From assembly GCF_022698145.1 (NCBI RefSeq), contig NZ_JALDAX010000004.1, forward strand, positions 310,001 through 374,000: DNA of 64,000 bases, written 5' to 3'. The stretch's first letter is position 1; the number at the start of each line of letters is the position of its first letter. Made by a program: the position numbers and the translations under genes. The notes under the pieces were generated by a model. It was not told where the DNA came from. It saw only the letters and a list, made by a program, of their open reading frames with translations, and searched no databases. The DNA comes from Streptomyces spinosisporus. GTDB taxonomy: Bacteria > Actinomycetota > Actinomycetes > Streptomycetales > Streptomycetaceae. Below, one piece after another: positions 49,398-59,364 of the stretch.

Positions 49398-50078
49398 TTA
49401 ACGCGCGCTCTTGTGCAGGGACTTCTCGCTCATGGCCTTGTCGAGCGCGGCGGCGAAGCCGTTGGCCCACAGCTGGTCGACCCTGGCCCGCTCATTGGCG
49501 TCCGGGTTGGAGTTGGTGCAGGACGGGCCGGGGCCGCCGCCCGACATCAGCTCGCTGCACGGGCCCTCGTAGTGGTCGGGCAGTCCGAGGACGTGGCCGG
49601 TCTCGTGGGCGGTCACGCGCGTGGAGTCGTACTCCTGGTTCTGCGCGTAGTCGAGGAAGACGTAGCCGCTGCCGTGACCGTCGGTGGAGGCGTACGAGCC
49701 GCGCGGGTCGTTGCCCTCGCGGTAGCTGAAGTCGGCGTTGGAGCCCGCCTGGAGCTGCACGTTGGAGACCGCGCCGTTCCATATCTGGGCGGCGCGGGAT
49801 ATCTGGGCGCTGAACGTGGGGGCGCCGGAGGGGTCGTAGACGACCGTGACGGCGGCCGCGCTGTCGGGGTGCGCGGCGCGCTTCTCGGCGACGGACCTGA
49901 GCACCGCCTCGAAGAAGGCCTTGTTGGCCTTGGCCTCGGCGGCCGAGCCGTTGTAGCCGGAGTAGGGTGTCGGGGCCGGGGCCGCGGCGGCCGGGACCGC
50001 CGAACCCAGGCCGAAGGCCGCGAGGCTGAGGCCGGCGGCCGTGGCGGTGACTGCGGACATGCGCAGGGAAAGGCGCAT
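49398..50078 (-). CDS. snpA: Snapalysin-type secreted metalloprotease
   Basis: A 226-residue secreted protease of family M7. It has a signal peptide (1-33, '[17 protein letters not shown]'), a propeptide, and the zinc site '[20 protein letters not shown]' with His158, Glu159, His162 and Asp168. '[10 protein letters not shown]' has the conserved Cys pair partner. Small neutral proteases of this type degrade milk protein and are linked to a divergent LysR activator, which is present here. The ATG at 50078 lies 188 bp from that regulator. Confidence 0.93.
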   Translation of the reverse strand: MRLSLRMSAVTATAAGLSLAAFGLGSAVPAAAAPAPTPYSGYNGSAAEAKANKAFFEAVLRSVAEKRAAHPDSAAAVTVVYDPSGAPTFSAQISRAAQIWNGAVSNVQLQAGSNADFSYREGNDPRGSYASTDGHGSGYVFLDYAQNQEYDSTRVTAHETGHVLGLPDHYEGPCSELMSGGGPGPSCTNSNPDANERARVDQLWANGFAAALDKAMSEKSLHKSAR

Positions 50079-50157
50079 CGATGACTCCTAGGTGGGGGTG
50101 AGTCAGACGTCACCGGTGAGTCTCGGCCTCTGTGAGTGCGCTGTGATGATGGCAACC

Positions 50158-50180
50158 GGCGATAGCGCGGCCCTATCGCC
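50158..50180. promoter_or_regulatory. LysR-type operator
   Basis: GGCGATAG-N7-CTATCGCC is a perfect 8-bp-arm inverted repeat containing a T-N11-A core (50163 and 50175), the LysR consensus, between the snapalysin and LysR genes. Confidence 0.75.
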
Positions 50181-50266
50181 GATCTGTGAGATCGCCCAAT
50201 TCACGTGTGCTCGCTGGGGTTTGTGCGTCTGGTGAAAGGTTTGATTCCGCTTTACCCTCCGAGGGC

Positions 50267-51211
50267 ATGGACCTCGAGGTGCGACACCTCCGCGCACTGT
50301 GCGCCATAGCCGACACCGGCAGCCTGCACCGGGCCGCCCGCCAACTGGGCGTCGCCCAGCCGTCGTTGAGCACACAGCTGCGCCGCATCGAACAGGAGCT
50401 GGGCGGGGCGCTGTTCGTCCGGGCCCGCACCGGCTGCCGGCCCACTCCGCTGGGCAGCCTCGTGCTGAGCCGCGCCCGCCCCCTGGTGGCCGAGATGCGC
50501 TCCCTGGTGAGCGAGGCGCGGGCGGCGGCGACCGGCGGCCCCGAACTGCGCATCGGCTCCACCGCGAGCAAGGCGCTGGCGGGGTGGCTGCGCCGGCTGC
50601 GCGCCCGCGGCCAGGACCCCACCCTGCACATGAACGTCTCCCCGAACGCCCTGCTGCGCATGGTCGCCGACGGGCAATTGGACGTCGCCTTCGTGCACGA
50701 GGTCGAGGGCAGCCGGCTGCGCGTCCCCGAAGGCCTGCGGATACGCGTCCTGGTGGAGCGCGAGCCGCAGTTCGTGTACCTGGCGTCCGACCATCCGGCG
50801 ACCGTGCACCCCGTCGTCGACGTCCGTGAACTGGCCGGCGACCGCTGGATGATCGATCCGACGGTGGACGGGGAGTGGGACGCGGTGCAGCAAATGTTCC
50901 GCGGGGCGGGCATCAACCCGCACGTCCTGCACGGCGACTACCACTCGGCCGCCGCTCTGGTCGCGACCGGCGAGGTGGTCACCGTCTGCCAGCCGACCGC
51001 GATCTCCCACTCCGACATGGTGGTACGCCGGCTGCTGGGCGACCCGCTCGGTGTACGTCTGCTGCTGGCGGCCCGCACGGAGACCGACCTGGACGGCGCG
51101 CTGCCCTCACTGGAGGAGGCGTACTGGGAATCGGCACGGCAGGCACCGGCGTACCGTGAGTGGCTGGAACGCACGGGTGCGTCTGCGGAGGCGGCCCCGG
51201 CCCTCCACTAA
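50267..51211 (+). CDS. LysR-family regulator of snapalysin
   Basis: A 314-residue LysR regulator. The HTH spans residues 1-60 ('[20 protein letters not shown]', '[20 protein letters not shown]') and the substrate-binding domain about 92-300 ('[20 protein letters not shown]', '[20 protein letters not shown]'). Divergent orientation to the M7 protease with a T-N11-A operator matches the known snpR-snpA arrangement, in which the LysR protein activates protease transcription. Start ATG 50267, GAGGG upstream. Confidence 0.93.
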   Translation: MDLEVRHLRALCAIADTGSLHRAARQLGVAQPSLSTQLRRIEQELGGALFVRARTGCRPTPLGSLVLSRARPLVAEMRSLVSEARAAATGGPELRIGSTASKALAGWLRRLRARGQDPTLHMNVSPNALLRMVADGQLDVAFVHEVEGSRLRVPEGLRIRVLVEREPQFVYLASDHPATVHPVVDVRELAGDRWMIDPTVDGEWDAVQQMFRGAGINPHVLHGDYHSAAALVATGEVVTVCQPTAISHSDMVVRRLLGDPLGVRLLLAARTETDLDGALPSLEEAYWESARQAPAYREWLERTGASAEAAPALH

Positions 51212-51351
51212 AACGCTGTCCGGGGCCGGTTGACAGAACTGACCGTACTGTCCCTTGCCCCTCCCCAAGATCGCCATCCCGGGCCGCTAACCTTACGTGT
51301 CCGTCCTGGCCAGGGATTGACGGGCATCAACTCACGCGAAGGGTTGCGCAC

Positions 51352-52749
51352 ATGGGCATTCTCACTCTCCTGCGGAACGCATTCGGCAGGTCACGCAAAG
51401 GGCGTGCCGCCGAGGCAGAGGGTGCGGACCTAACCCCTTCGCACTCCACGGACCGCCCCACCACCCAGGTCCCGGAGCCCCGCTCCACCCCCGACGAACA
51501 CGACCTGGTCTCAGCCGCCTTCGACAACGTCACGGTCCCGAGACCGTCGGAGCCGGTGGACGCCCCTGCCGGGGCGGCTGAAGCGCCGGCTCCGTCTGAG
51601 GAGACGTCGGCAGCCGCAGCCGAGGAGCCGAAGCCAACGGAACAACAGGAACCGGCCACGGAGACGCCGGAGGCGGAGCCGGCTGCCGAGAACGAGCCCG
51701 AGCCCGTCGCCGAGAGCAAGCCGGCCGCCGAGCCCGAGCCGGAGGCTGCACCCGTCGCGGAAGCCGAGCCGGTCGCCGAGACAGAGCCGGAGGCGAGGGT
51801 CGAGGTCGAGCCGGTCGCGGAGCCCGAACCCGCCCCTGAGGTCGAGGTTCAAGAGGCGCCGCAGGCGCCGGTTGTCGAAGAAGCGGACGAAGCTCCCGCA
51901 GCCGCCGACGGCGAGGACACCCCACAGGGGCCACCCGCACCCGACAACGAGACCGAAACGGGTGGTGCGGGTGGGAGCGAACCGGCCGAAGGCGAAGCCG
52001 AGGCCGCTGCTCAAGAGCCGCAGGCATCCCCCGCAGCCGCCGACGGCGAGGACACCCCACAGGGGCCACCCGCACCCGACGACGAAAGTGGCACGGGTGG
52101 TGCGGGTGGGAGCAAAACGGCCGAAGGCGAAGCCGAGGCCGCCAACGCCCTCGCCAAAGCCAACCTCACCGGCACCAAGGCAAAGACCTACCTCGTCCTC
52201 GACCGCTCCGCGAGCATGCGCCCCTACTACAAGGACGGATCGGCCCAGGCCCTGGCCGACCAGACCTTCGCCCTCGCCGAACACCTCGACCCCGACGCCC
52301 CCACCGACACCAAGGTCCACGTCGTCTTCTTCTCCACAGAAGTCGACGGCACCACAGACCTCACCCCCACCTCCCCCGAAAACGCGGTAGACGCGGCACA
52401 CGCATCCCTCGGCCGCATGGGCCGCACCAGCTACCACGCAGCCGTAGAGGCAGTCCTCGCCCACTACGACAAGCACGTCACCCCCGGCACCCCCGCCCTC
52501 GTGGTCTTCCAGACGGACGGCGCCCCGGACGCGAAAACCCCCGCAACCCAGGCCCTCACCAACGCCGCCAAGACCCACCCGAACGTCTTCTTCTCCTTCG
52601 TCGCGTTCGGCGACCACGACAACAAGGCCTTCGACTACCTCCGCAAACTGAAGACCGACAACACGGCCTTCTTCCACGCGGGCCCCACCCCCCTGGAGCT
52701 CACGGACGCCGAGCTCTACGACGGCGTACTGATCGACTGGCGCCCGTAA
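51352..52749 (+). CDS. VWA-domain protein with acidic low-complexity region
   Basis: A 465-residue protein. After a short basic N-terminus comes an acidic Glu/Pro/Ala-rich region (about 60-260) with a 45-residue tandem duplication. A von Willebrand factor A domain follows (about 275-460): '[20 protein letters not shown]' with the DxSxS metal site, '[20 protein letters not shown]' with the Thr-position ligand, and '[15 protein letters not shown]' with the Asp. It resembles TerY/VWA proteins of tellurite-like stress systems. It precedes metG, separated by a terminator. Confidence 0.88.
   Translation: MGILTLLRNAFGRSRKGRAAEAEGADLTPSHSTDRPTTQVPEPRSTPDEHDLVSAAFDNVTVPRPSEPVDAPAGAAEAPAPSEETSAAAAEEPKPTEQQEPATETPEAEPAAENEPEPVAESKPAAEPEPEAAPVAEAEPVAETEPEARVEVEPVAEPEPAPEVEVQEAPQAPVVEEADEAPAAADGEDTPQGPPAPDNETETGGAGGSEPAEGEAEAAAQEPQASPAAADGEDTPQGPPAPDDESGTGGAGGSKTAEGEAEAANALAKANLTGTKAKTYLVLDRSASMRPYYKDGSAQALADQTFALAEHLDPDAPTDTKVHVVFFSTEVDGTTDLTPTSPENAVDAAHASLGRMGRTSYHAAVEAVLAHYDKHVTPGTPALVVFQTDGAPDAKTPATQALTNAAKTHPNVFFSFVAFGDHDNKAFDYLRKLKTDNTAFFHAGPTPLELTDAELYDGVLIDWRP
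51896..52165. repeat. 135-bp in-frame tandem duplication
   Basis: Units start at 51896 and 52031, both with CCGCAGCCGCCGACGGCGAG, and share about 115 of 135 bases. They code for 45 residues each, including '[16 protein letters not shown]' and 'GGAGGS'. Confidence 0.85.
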
Positions 52750-52774
52750 CCGACACAGCCGCACACGGACAACC

Positions 52775-52815
52775 GGCCGCCCCTTCCCACCCAGCAAAAC
52801 GGGAAGCGGGCGGCC
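52775..52815 (+). terminator. Terminator between the VWA gene and metG
   Basis: GGCCGCCCCTTCCC and GGGAAGCGGGCGGCC pair with one bulge around a 12-nt loop, 26 bp after the VWA stop. Confidence 0.7.
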
Positions 52816-52928
52816 CACCCATGTCGGCTACGATTTCAAGGTTCGCAAGAAAAACGACAACCCCCGCGAACACGACCCGAGCACCACACCGAACACCACC
52901 CCGCACACCGACCTGGGAGCAGCCCGAG

Positions 52929-54644
52929 ATGGCTCGACACCTCATCACCAGCGCCCTTCCGTACATCAACGGAATCAAGCACCTGGGCAACATGGTGGGG
53001 TCCATGCTCCCGGCCGACGTGTACTCCCGCTATCTGCGCCAGCGCGGCCACGACGTCCTGTACATCTGCGCGACGGACGAGCACGGCACCCCCGCCGAAC
53101 TGGCCGCGAAGGAGCAGGGCCTCCCGGTCGACGAGTTCTGCGCCCAGGCCCACGACGCCCAGAAGGCGGTCTACGACGGCTTCGCGCTGGCCTTCGACTA
53201 CTTCGGCCGCAGCTCCAGCGCGCAGAACGTCGAGATCACCCAGCACTTCGCCCGCCGCCTGAACGAGAACGGCTTCATCGAGGAGCGGGCGATCCGCCAG
53301 GTGTACAGCCCCACCGACGGCCGCTTCCTCCCGGACCGCTATGTCGAGGGCACCTGCCCCCACTGCGGCTACGACCGCGCCCGCGGCGACCAGTGCGAGA
53401 ACTGCACCCGCGTCCTGGACCCCACCGACCTGATCAACCCCCGCTCGGCGATCTCCGGCTCCACGGACCTGGAGGTCCGCGAGACCAAGCACCTCTTCCT
53501 CCTGCAGTCGAAGCTGCAGCACGAGGTCGAGGAGTGGGTCTCCCGGCACGAGGACGACTGGCCGCAGCTGGCCTCCTCGATCGCCCGCAAGTGGCTGAAC
53601 GAGGGCCTGCACGACCGCGCGATCACCCGTGACCTGGACTGGGGCGTCCCGGTCCCGGCCGACACCTGGCCGGAGCTGGCCGCCGAGGGCAAGGTCTTCT
53701 ACGTCTGGTTCGACGCCCCGATCGAGTACATCGGCGCGACGAAGGAGTGGTCGGACCAGGAGCCGGAGACCCGCGACTGGAAGTCGTGGTGGTACGACGT
53801 CGACTCGGACGTCCGCTACACCGAGTTCATGGCGAAGGACAACGTCCCCTTCCACACGGTCATGTTCCCGGCCACCGAGCTCGGTGTGCGCGAGCCGTGG
53901 AAGAAGGTCGACTACGTCAAGGCCTTCAACTGGCTGACGTACTACGGCGGAAAGTTCTCCACCTCCCAGAAGCGGGGCGTCTTCACCGACCAGGCCCTGG
54001 AGATCCTGCCCGCCGACTACTGGCGGTACTTCCTGATCGCCAACGCCCCCGAGTCGGACGACGCGTCGTTCACCTGGGAGCACTTCACGGCCACGGTGAA
54101 CAAGGACCTGGCCGACACCCTCGGCAATTTCGTCAACCGCGTCCTGTCCTTCTCGAAGAAGCGCTTCGGCGAGGAGGTCCCCGCGGGCGGCGAGCCCGGC
54201 GAGGCGGAGCGCAAGCTGGGCGAGCAGATCGCCGAGCTGCTCGCCGAGTACGAGACCCAGATGGAGTCCCTCCAGTTCCGCAAGGCGGCCTCGGCCCTGC
54301 GCGCCCTGTGGTCGGCCGGCAACTCCTACCTGGAGGAGAAGGCCCCCTGGCTGGAGATCAAGACGGACAAGGACGGCGCGGCCCTCACCCTGCGCACGGC
54401 GATGAACCTGATCCACCTCTACGCGGTGATCTCCGAGCCCTTCATCCCGACCACCTCGACCGCCATGCGCCAGGCCTTCTCCCTGCCCGACGACACCGCG
54501 ACCTGGGTCTCCCCGGCCGAGGCGAAGTCCCTGACCACCCTCCCCGCGGGCACCCCCTTCACGGTCCCCCCGGTCCTCTTCGCCAAGCTCACGGACGACG
54601 ACCTGGAGGAGTACAAGGAGCGCTTCGGGGGCGAGCCCGCGTAG
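52929..54644 (+). CDS. metG: Methionyl-tRNA synthetase
   Basis: A 571-residue class I synthetase. 'HLGN' (residues 18-21) is the HIGH motif, and 'KFSTS' (342-346) stands for KMSKS. A zinc knuckle with Cys143/146 and Cys156/159 ('[17 protein letters not shown]') lies in the connective peptide. '[18 protein letters not shown]' and 'MFPATELG' are typical of the family. The anticodon-binding helical domain ends the protein, with no C-terminal tRNA-binding extension. Start ATG 52929 has GGGAG about 12 nt upstream. It charges initiator and elongator tRNA-Met. Confidence 0.97.
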   Translation: MARHLITSALPYINGIKHLGNMVGSMLPADVYSRYLRQRGHDVLYICATDEHGTPAELAAKEQGLPVDEFCAQAHDAQKAVYDGFALAFDYFGRSSSAQNVEITQHFARRLNENGFIEERAIRQVYSPTDGRFLPDRYVEGTCPHCGYDRARGDQCENCTRVLDPTDLINPRSAISGSTDLEVRETKHLFLLQSKLQHEVEEWVSRHEDDWPQLASSIARKWLNEGLHDRAITRDLDWGVPVPADTWPELAAEGKVFYVWFDAPIEYIGATKEWSDQEPETRDWKSWWYDVDSDVRYTEFMAKDNVPFHTVMFPATELGVREPWKKVDYVKAFNWLTYYGGKFSTSQKRGVFTDQALEILPADYWRYFLIANAPESDDASFTWEHFTATVNKDLADTLGNFVNRVLSFSKKRFGEEVPAGGEPGEAERKLGEQIAELLAEYETQMESLQFRKAASALRALWSAGNSYLEEKAPWLEIKTDKDGAALTLRTAMNLIHLYAVISEPFIPTTSTAMRQAFSLPDDTATWVSPAEAKSLTTLPAGTPFTVPPVLFAKLTDDDLEEYKERFGGEPA

Positions 54645-54705
54645 GAACAGTGGAAAACGGGGCTCGGGAGGCGGATGCGCTTCCCGGGCCCCGTATTGTT
54701 CCGCC

Positions 54706-55182
54706 ATGGCAGTACCCGAAGTCATCCCGATCGCCTACATGCCGAGGCACCGTACCGAGTCCATCGGACGGTACGCGGACGGCCAGTTCCTGGCGTCGGT
54801 CACCTATGCGTTCCCCGAGGGGTTCCAGCCCGACGACGGCTGGGAAGAGCACAAGCGGCTCTACACCGTCCTCCATCTCTTCGACGCCGAGGGCCACTAC
54901 CGCGACTCGGAGATCTGGTGTGCCGGCACCTGGGCCGAGCAGCAGCGCAACCCCGACGGCGACGAGTCGGTGCTGGCCCGCGCGCGGGTCCATCTGGCCA
55001 AGCTCCTGCGCAGCCTTCCCCGCCGCTCGTACACCGACATCGCTGTCCGGCCCTTCCGCGTCACCGTGGACGGCGTGCTGTTCGGCCTGGTGACGGGCGA
55101 GGACGAGGGCGAGGCCTGGGCCGAGCTGTACCCGGACCACCTCGGCTTCGGCGAGCCGTGGGACGGCACGTACGACACCTGA
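54706..55182 (+). CDS. Small conserved protein (HycA-like annotation)
   Basis: A 158-residue soluble protein ('IPIAYMPRHRTESIGRYADG', 'FLASVTYAFPEGFQPDDGWE', 'DIAVRPFRVTVDGVLFGLVT', 'YPDHLGFGEPWDGTYDT'). As I recall, such proteins in streptomycetes are labelled 'formate hydrogenlyase regulatory protein HycA', but no formate hydrogenlyase exists in this context and the name is doubtful. It lies 61 bp after metG and ends before a strong bidirectional hairpin. Confidence 0.75.
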   Translation: MAVPEVIPIAYMPRHRTESIGRYADGQFLASVTYAFPEGFQPDDGWEEHKRLYTVLHLFDAEGHYRDSEIWCAGTWAEQQRNPDGDESVLARARVHLAKLLRSLPRRSYTDIAVRPFRVTVDGVLFGLVTGEDEGEAWAELYPDHLGFGEPWDGTYDT

Positions 55183-55188
55183 GGCACG

Positions 55189-55233
55189 GCGAAGGGCCCG
55201 GGCCGGCGTCACCGCCGTCCGGGCCCTTCGCCG
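55189..55233. terminator. Bidirectional terminator
   Basis: GGCGAAGGGCCCGG and CCGGGCCCTTCGCC form a 14-bp perfect stem between the convergent small gene and aspS; an inner GGC...GCC extends it. Confidence 0.88.
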
Positions 55234-55248
55234 ACCGCTCGTTGCTTC

Positions 55249-57012
55249 TTACTTCGGCTGCGGCTTGCGCACCGACAGGTGCAGCTCCCTCAGCCGCGCC
55301 TCCTCCAGCTCCGTCGGCGCGCCCATCATCAGGTCCTGGGCGTTGCCGTTGAGCGGGAAGGCGATGGTCTCGCGGATGTTCGGCTCGTCGGCCAGCAGCA
55401 TGACGATGCGGTCGACGCCCGGTGCGATGCCGCCGTGCGGCGGGGCGCCGAAGCGGAAGGCGCGCAGCATGCCGGCGAACTTCTCCTCGACCGTCTCGCG
55501 GTCGTAGCCCGCGATCTCGAAGGCCTTGAGCATGATGTCCGGCTCGTGGTTCCGGATCGCGCCGGAGGACAGCTCCACGCCGTTGCAGACGATGTCGTAC
55601 TGCCAGCCGAGGATGTCCAGCGGGTCCTGGGTCTGCAGGGCCTCAAGTCCGCCCTGCGGCATCGAGAAGGGGTTGTGCGAGAAGTCGATCGCGCCGGTCT
55701 CCTCGTCCTTCTCGTACATCGGGAAGTCGACGATCCAGCAGAAGCGGAAGACGTTCTCCTCGAAGTGCCCGGCGCGCTTGGCGGCCTCGACCCGCACCGC
55801 GCCCATGATCTTCGAGACCTCGTCGAACTCGCCCGCGCCGAAGAAGACGGCGTGACCGGCGGCCAGCGACAGACGCTTGGTCAGCTCGGCGACGTTCTCC
55901 TCGGTGAGGAACTTGGCGATCGGGCCGGTCAGCGAACCGTCCTCGGCGACCCGCACCCAGGCCAGGCCCTTGGCGCCCAGCGAGACGGCGTAGTCACCCA
56001 GCTGGTCGAAGAACTTGCGCGGCTGGTCCTGGACCGCCGGGACGGGCAGCGCCCGGACGTGCTTGCCGGCGAACGCCTTGAACTCCGAGCCCTCGAAGAC
56101 GTCGGTGATGTCGACGAGCTCCAGCTGGGCGCGCAGGTCCGGCTTGTCGGAGCCGTACTTGAGCATCGCCTCGCGGAACGGGATCCGCGGGAACGGCGAG
56201 GTCACATGGCGGCCGCCGCCGAACTCCTCGAACAGCTCGGTCATCAGCTTCTCGACGGGCTGGAAGACGTCCTCCTGCTCGACGAAGCTCATCTCGATGT
56301 CGAGCTGGTAGAACTCGCCCGGCGAGCGGTCCGCGCGCGCGTCCTCGTCACGGAAGCAGGGCGCGATCTGGAAGTAGCGGTCGAAGCCGGAGATCATCAG
56401 CAGCTGCTTGAACTGCTGCGGGGCCTGCGGCAGCGCGTAGAACTTGCCGGGGTTCAGCCGCGAGGGCACGACGAAGTCGCGGGCGCCCTCGGGGGAGGTG
56501 GCGGACAGGATCGGCGTCGCCATCTCGTTGAAGCCCAGCGCCGTCATCTTGTGGCGGATCGCCGAGATCACCGACGTACGCAGCAGGATGTTCCTGTGCA
56601 TGCGCTCGCGGCGCAGGTCCAGGAAGCGGTACTCCAGGCGCCGTTCCTCGTTGACCCCGTCCTCGGTGTTGATCGTGAAGGGGAGCGGGGCGGCGGCGCC
56701 GAGCAGCTCGACCTCGCTCACCTCGACCTCGATCTCACCGGTCGGCAGCTCGGGGTTGATGTTCTCGGCGCCGCGGGAGACCACCGTGCCGTCGACGCGG
56801 ACCGTCGACTCCTTGGTGACCTTGTCGAGGGCCTCGTAGGCAGCGGTGCCGGGGCGGGCGACGAGCTGCGTGATGCCGTAGTGATCGCGCAGATCGATGA
56901 AGAGGATGCCGCCCAGGTCGCGCCGATTGTGCAGCCAGCCACTCAGCCGGACGTCGGTGCCGACGTCAGAGGAGCGGAGCTGGCCGCAGGTGTGGGACCT
57001 GTACCGATGCAT
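55249..57012 (-). CDS. aspS: Aspartyl-tRNA synthetase
   Basis: A 587-residue bacterial-type class II enzyme. The OB-fold anticodon domain occupies about 1-105 ('[20 protein letters not shown]'). Motif 2 is '[20 protein letters not shown]' (near 217), a GAD insertion spans about 280-400, and motif 3 is '[20 protein letters not shown]' (near 525). Length equals the family norm. It charges tRNA-Asp. A parS site lies 69 bp upstream of its ATG. Confidence 0.97.
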   Translation of the reverse strand: MHRYRSHTCGQLRSSDVGTDVRLSGWLHNRRDLGGILFIDLRDHYGITQLVARPGTAAYEALDKVTKESTVRVDGTVVSRGAENINPELPTGEIEVEVSEVELLGAAAPLPFTINTEDGVNEERRLEYRFLDLRRERMHRNILLRTSVISAIRHKMTALGFNEMATPILSATSPEGARDFVVPSRLNPGKFYALPQAPQQFKQLLMISGFDRYFQIAPCFRDEDARADRSPGEFYQLDIEMSFVEQEDVFQPVEKLMTELFEEFGGGRHVTSPFPRIPFREAMLKYGSDKPDLRAQLELVDITDVFEGSEFKAFAGKHVRALPVPAVQDQPRKFFDQLGDYAVSLGAKGLAWVRVAEDGSLTGPIAKFLTEENVAELTKRLSLAAGHAVFFGAGEFDEVSKIMGAVRVEAAKRAGHFEENVFRFCWIVDFPMYEKDEETGAIDFSHNPFSMPQGGLEALQTQDPLDILGWQYDIVCNGVELSSGAIRNHEPDIMLKAFEIAGYDRETVEEKFAGMLRAFRFGAPPHGGIAPGVDRIVMLLADEPNIRETIAFPLNGNAQDLMMGAPTELEEARLRELHLSVRKPQPK

Positions 57013-57080
57013 CGTCGTTCATCCAGTCTTCGCGGATCGGGGTCTGTGAGCCGGGTCTGTGTTCCGGGTCTGTGCTTCGC

Positions 57081-57094
57081 GTTTCACGTGAAAC
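57081..57094. promoter_or_regulatory. parS: parS site for ParB chromosome segregation
   Basis: GTTTCACGTGAAAC is a perfect 14-bp palindrome identical to the streptomycete parS consensus. ParB loads at such sites, which cluster around oriC. It sits in the divergent promoter region of aspS and the phosphatase gene. Confidence 0.92.
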
Positions 57095-57189
57095 AACCCC
57101 AGGGTACCGGGCACCCCAAGATCGCCTCCCCACCATTACGGGGAGGCAATCGGTGGCACTCCCGGATCACCTCTTCATAAAGTGGGGCA

Positions 57190-59364
57190 ATGCGCACTGG
57201 TGAGCCTCTGCCCGCCGTGGGGGAGGTTCTCGCCGCCCTCGCGACCGGCCTGTGGCACTGGGACACCGCCACCGAGAAGGTCACGGTCGACGCCGAGGCA
57301 GCCCGGCTGCTCGGGCTGCCGGCCGTACAGACCACGCTCAGCGAGGCGCAGACACGGGCCCGTCTGCATCCGGTCGACTGGAACGAGATCACCGCCGTGG
57401 TCGGTCTCGCCGTCGCCGAGCGCACCCTGGCCGAGGTCCGCATCCGGATCATGGACGAGCAGGGCCGGGTGATCCGTGTCGTCCGCTCCCGCTCCAAGCC
57501 GTCGTACGACCGCGAGAAGCGGTCCTTCCGGCTGATCGGCACTCTCCAGGAGGTCACCGAACCCGCCCCGGGCACCCCGGCCGGACGCAGCGCCGTCACC
57601 GGTGACTGGCGGCGCTCCCGGGAGGCGTTCCTGCTGGACGCGGGCCGCGCGCTGGCGGAGGCGCGGTCCACGGAGGAGGTGCTGCGGGTCGCGGCCGGTC
57701 TGTCGATGCCGGGGTTCAGCCCGGACGGGCTCGCCGTCTTCGGCGTCGAGGGCGACCGGCTGACGATCATCGGCCACCACGGGCACACGGCCGGTGACGA
57801 CAGCCCCTTCTCCAACATGGCCCTGGACACGAACTACCCGGCCGCCGAGGTGGTCCGCACCGGCCGCGCCGTGTACATCTCGACGCCCGCGCAGTACAAG
57901 GCCCGCTATCCGGCCACCTGGCCGCTCGCCGCGCCCTTCGGCCGGCACTCCTGGGCCTTCCTGCCGCTGACCGTGGCCGGCCGCACGATGGGCGCCTGGA
58001 TGGCGGCCTTCGCCTACCCCGTCACCTTCAACCCCGACGAGCGATCGGTACTGACGACGGTGGCCCGCATGCTCGCCCAGGCCCTGTCGCGCGCCGGTGC
58101 CGCCGAGACCGAGCGCGCGCTGACCGACGGCCTGCAGCGCTCGATGCTGCCGACGCTCGGCCCGCAGATACCGGGGATGAACGTCGCCGCCCGCTATGTG
58201 CCCACCGGCGGCGGGCTCCAGGTCGGCGGCGACTGGTACGACATGATCCCGCTGCCCGGGGGCCCGCCCTCCGGCGGCGGCCGGATCGCCCTGGTCATCG
58301 GTGACGTCCAAGGCCATGACGTCCGCGCGGCCGGTCTGATGGGCCAGCTGCGGATCGCCCTGCGCGCCTACGCCTCCGAGGGCCATCGCCCCGACGCGGT
58401 GCTCTCCCGCGCCTCCCGCTTCCTGCACGGGATGACGGCCGGAGCCTTCGAGGACGACGAGGGCGCGGATCTGCGCTTCGCGACCTGCCTGTACGTGGAG
58501 GCCGACCCGGCGACGGGCCTTTTGCAGATCGCGCGCGCCGGGCATCCCGACCCGGCGATCCGCATGGCGGACGGCACGGTGCTGACCCGTCCGACGGCGG
58601 GCGGCCTGCCACTGGGCATCGACCCGGACGCCGACTACCCGACCACACGGATCACCCTCGAACCCGGCGAGACCATGCTGATCTGCACCGACGGTCTGAT
58701 CGAGACCGGTGGGCACGACCTGGAGAGCGGCTGGCAGCGGATCCGCACGATCCTGGAGGAGCACAAGGGCGACGATCTGGAGGAGCTGGCGGACGCCCTG
58801 GTGCAGGGCGTGCACGGGCCCTCCTCGCACCACACCACCGGCCCGCTCGCCGACCGGCGCGAGGACGACATAGCGGTGCTGCTGCTGTCCCGGCCGGGGG
58901 AGGGCCTCGGCGAGAGCCTGTTCGTGCCGCCGCCGGTGCGCCGCACCATGCTGTCCATCGCCCAGGCGGAACCGGAGCGGGTGGCGGCGGCCCGCCAGCA
59001 GCTGCGCGAGCTGCTGCACGACTGGCCCTCGCCGGACCAGGTCGACTCGGCGGTGCTGCTGGTGTCCGAGATGCTCACCAACGTCCTGGTGCACACCGAC
59101 GCCGACGCGCTGCTGCTGGCCGAGGTGCGGGGCGAGCCCGGCGACCGCCGGATGCGCATCCAGGTCACCGACACCAGCGACGCCCTCCCGCACAAGCGCC
59201 GCCCCGGCGAGCTGGCCTCCTCCGGACGCGGCCTGGTCCTCATCGAACTCCTCGCCGACGCCTGGGGCGTGGACCCCCAGGGCGAGGGCAAGAGCATCTG
59301 GTTCGAGATCTACGAATCCACCGGCCCGGCCGCGGAGGACCCGGACGGCCCGCTGCCGACGTAG
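57190..59364 (+). CDS. PAS/GAF-PP2C-HATPase phosphatase
   Basis: A 724-residue signalling protein. A PAS-like segment at about 10-120 ('LATGLWHWDTATEKVTVDAE') is followed by GAF at about 150-310. A SpoIIE/PP2C domain spans about 330-570 ('VGGDWYDMIPLPGG', 'IGDVQGHDVRAAGLMGQLRI', 'LICTDGLIETGG', 'REDDIAVLLLSRP'). A C-terminal anti-sigma-type HATPase (about 600-710, 'VSEMLTNVLVHTDADALLLA', 'SGRGLVLIELLADAWGVDPQ') ends it. It could both phosphorylate and dephosphorylate an anti-sigma antagonist. Start ATG 57190. Confidence 0.93.
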   Translation: MRTGEPLPAVGEVLAALATGLWHWDTATEKVTVDAEAARLLGLPAVQTTLSEAQTRARLHPVDWNEITAVVGLAVAERTLAEVRIRIMDEQGRVIRVVRSRSKPSYDREKRSFRLIGTLQEVTEPAPGTPAGRSAVTGDWRRSREAFLLDAGRALAEARSTEEVLRVAAGLSMPGFSPDGLAVFGVEGDRLTIIGHHGHTAGDDSPFSNMALDTNYPAAEVVRTGRAVYISTPAQYKARYPATWPLAAPFGRHSWAFLPLTVAGRTMGAWMAAFAYPVTFNPDERSVLTTVARMLAQALSRAGAAETERALTDGLQRSMLPTLGPQIPGMNVAARYVPTGGGLQVGGDWYDMIPLPGGPPSGGGRIALVIGDVQGHDVRAAGLMGQLRIALRAYASEGHRPDAVLSRASRFLHGMTAGAFEDDEGADLRFATCLYVEADPATGLLQIARAGHPDPAIRMADGTVLTRPTAGGLPLGIDPDADYPTTRITLEPGETMLICTDGLIETGGHDLESGWQRIRTILEEHKGDDLEELADALVQGVHGPSSHHTTGPLADRREDDIAVLLLSRPGEGLGESLFVPPPVRRTMLSIAQAEPERVAAARQQLRELLHDWPSPDQVDSAVLLVSEMLTNVLVHTDADALLLAEVRGEPGDRRMRIQVTDTSDALPHKRRPGELASSGRGLVLIELLADAWGVDPQGEGKSIWFEIYESTGPAAEDPDGPLPT

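Noticed and set aside
50196..50209. CAATTCACGTGTGC as a second parS site
   Set aside because: Shares only the TTCACGTG core with the parS palindrome; the right arm does not match.
52836..54725. A 629-codon frame antisense to metG
   Set aside because: Contains Val/Leu/Glu/Arg runs from the complementary strand of metG codons and no start context.
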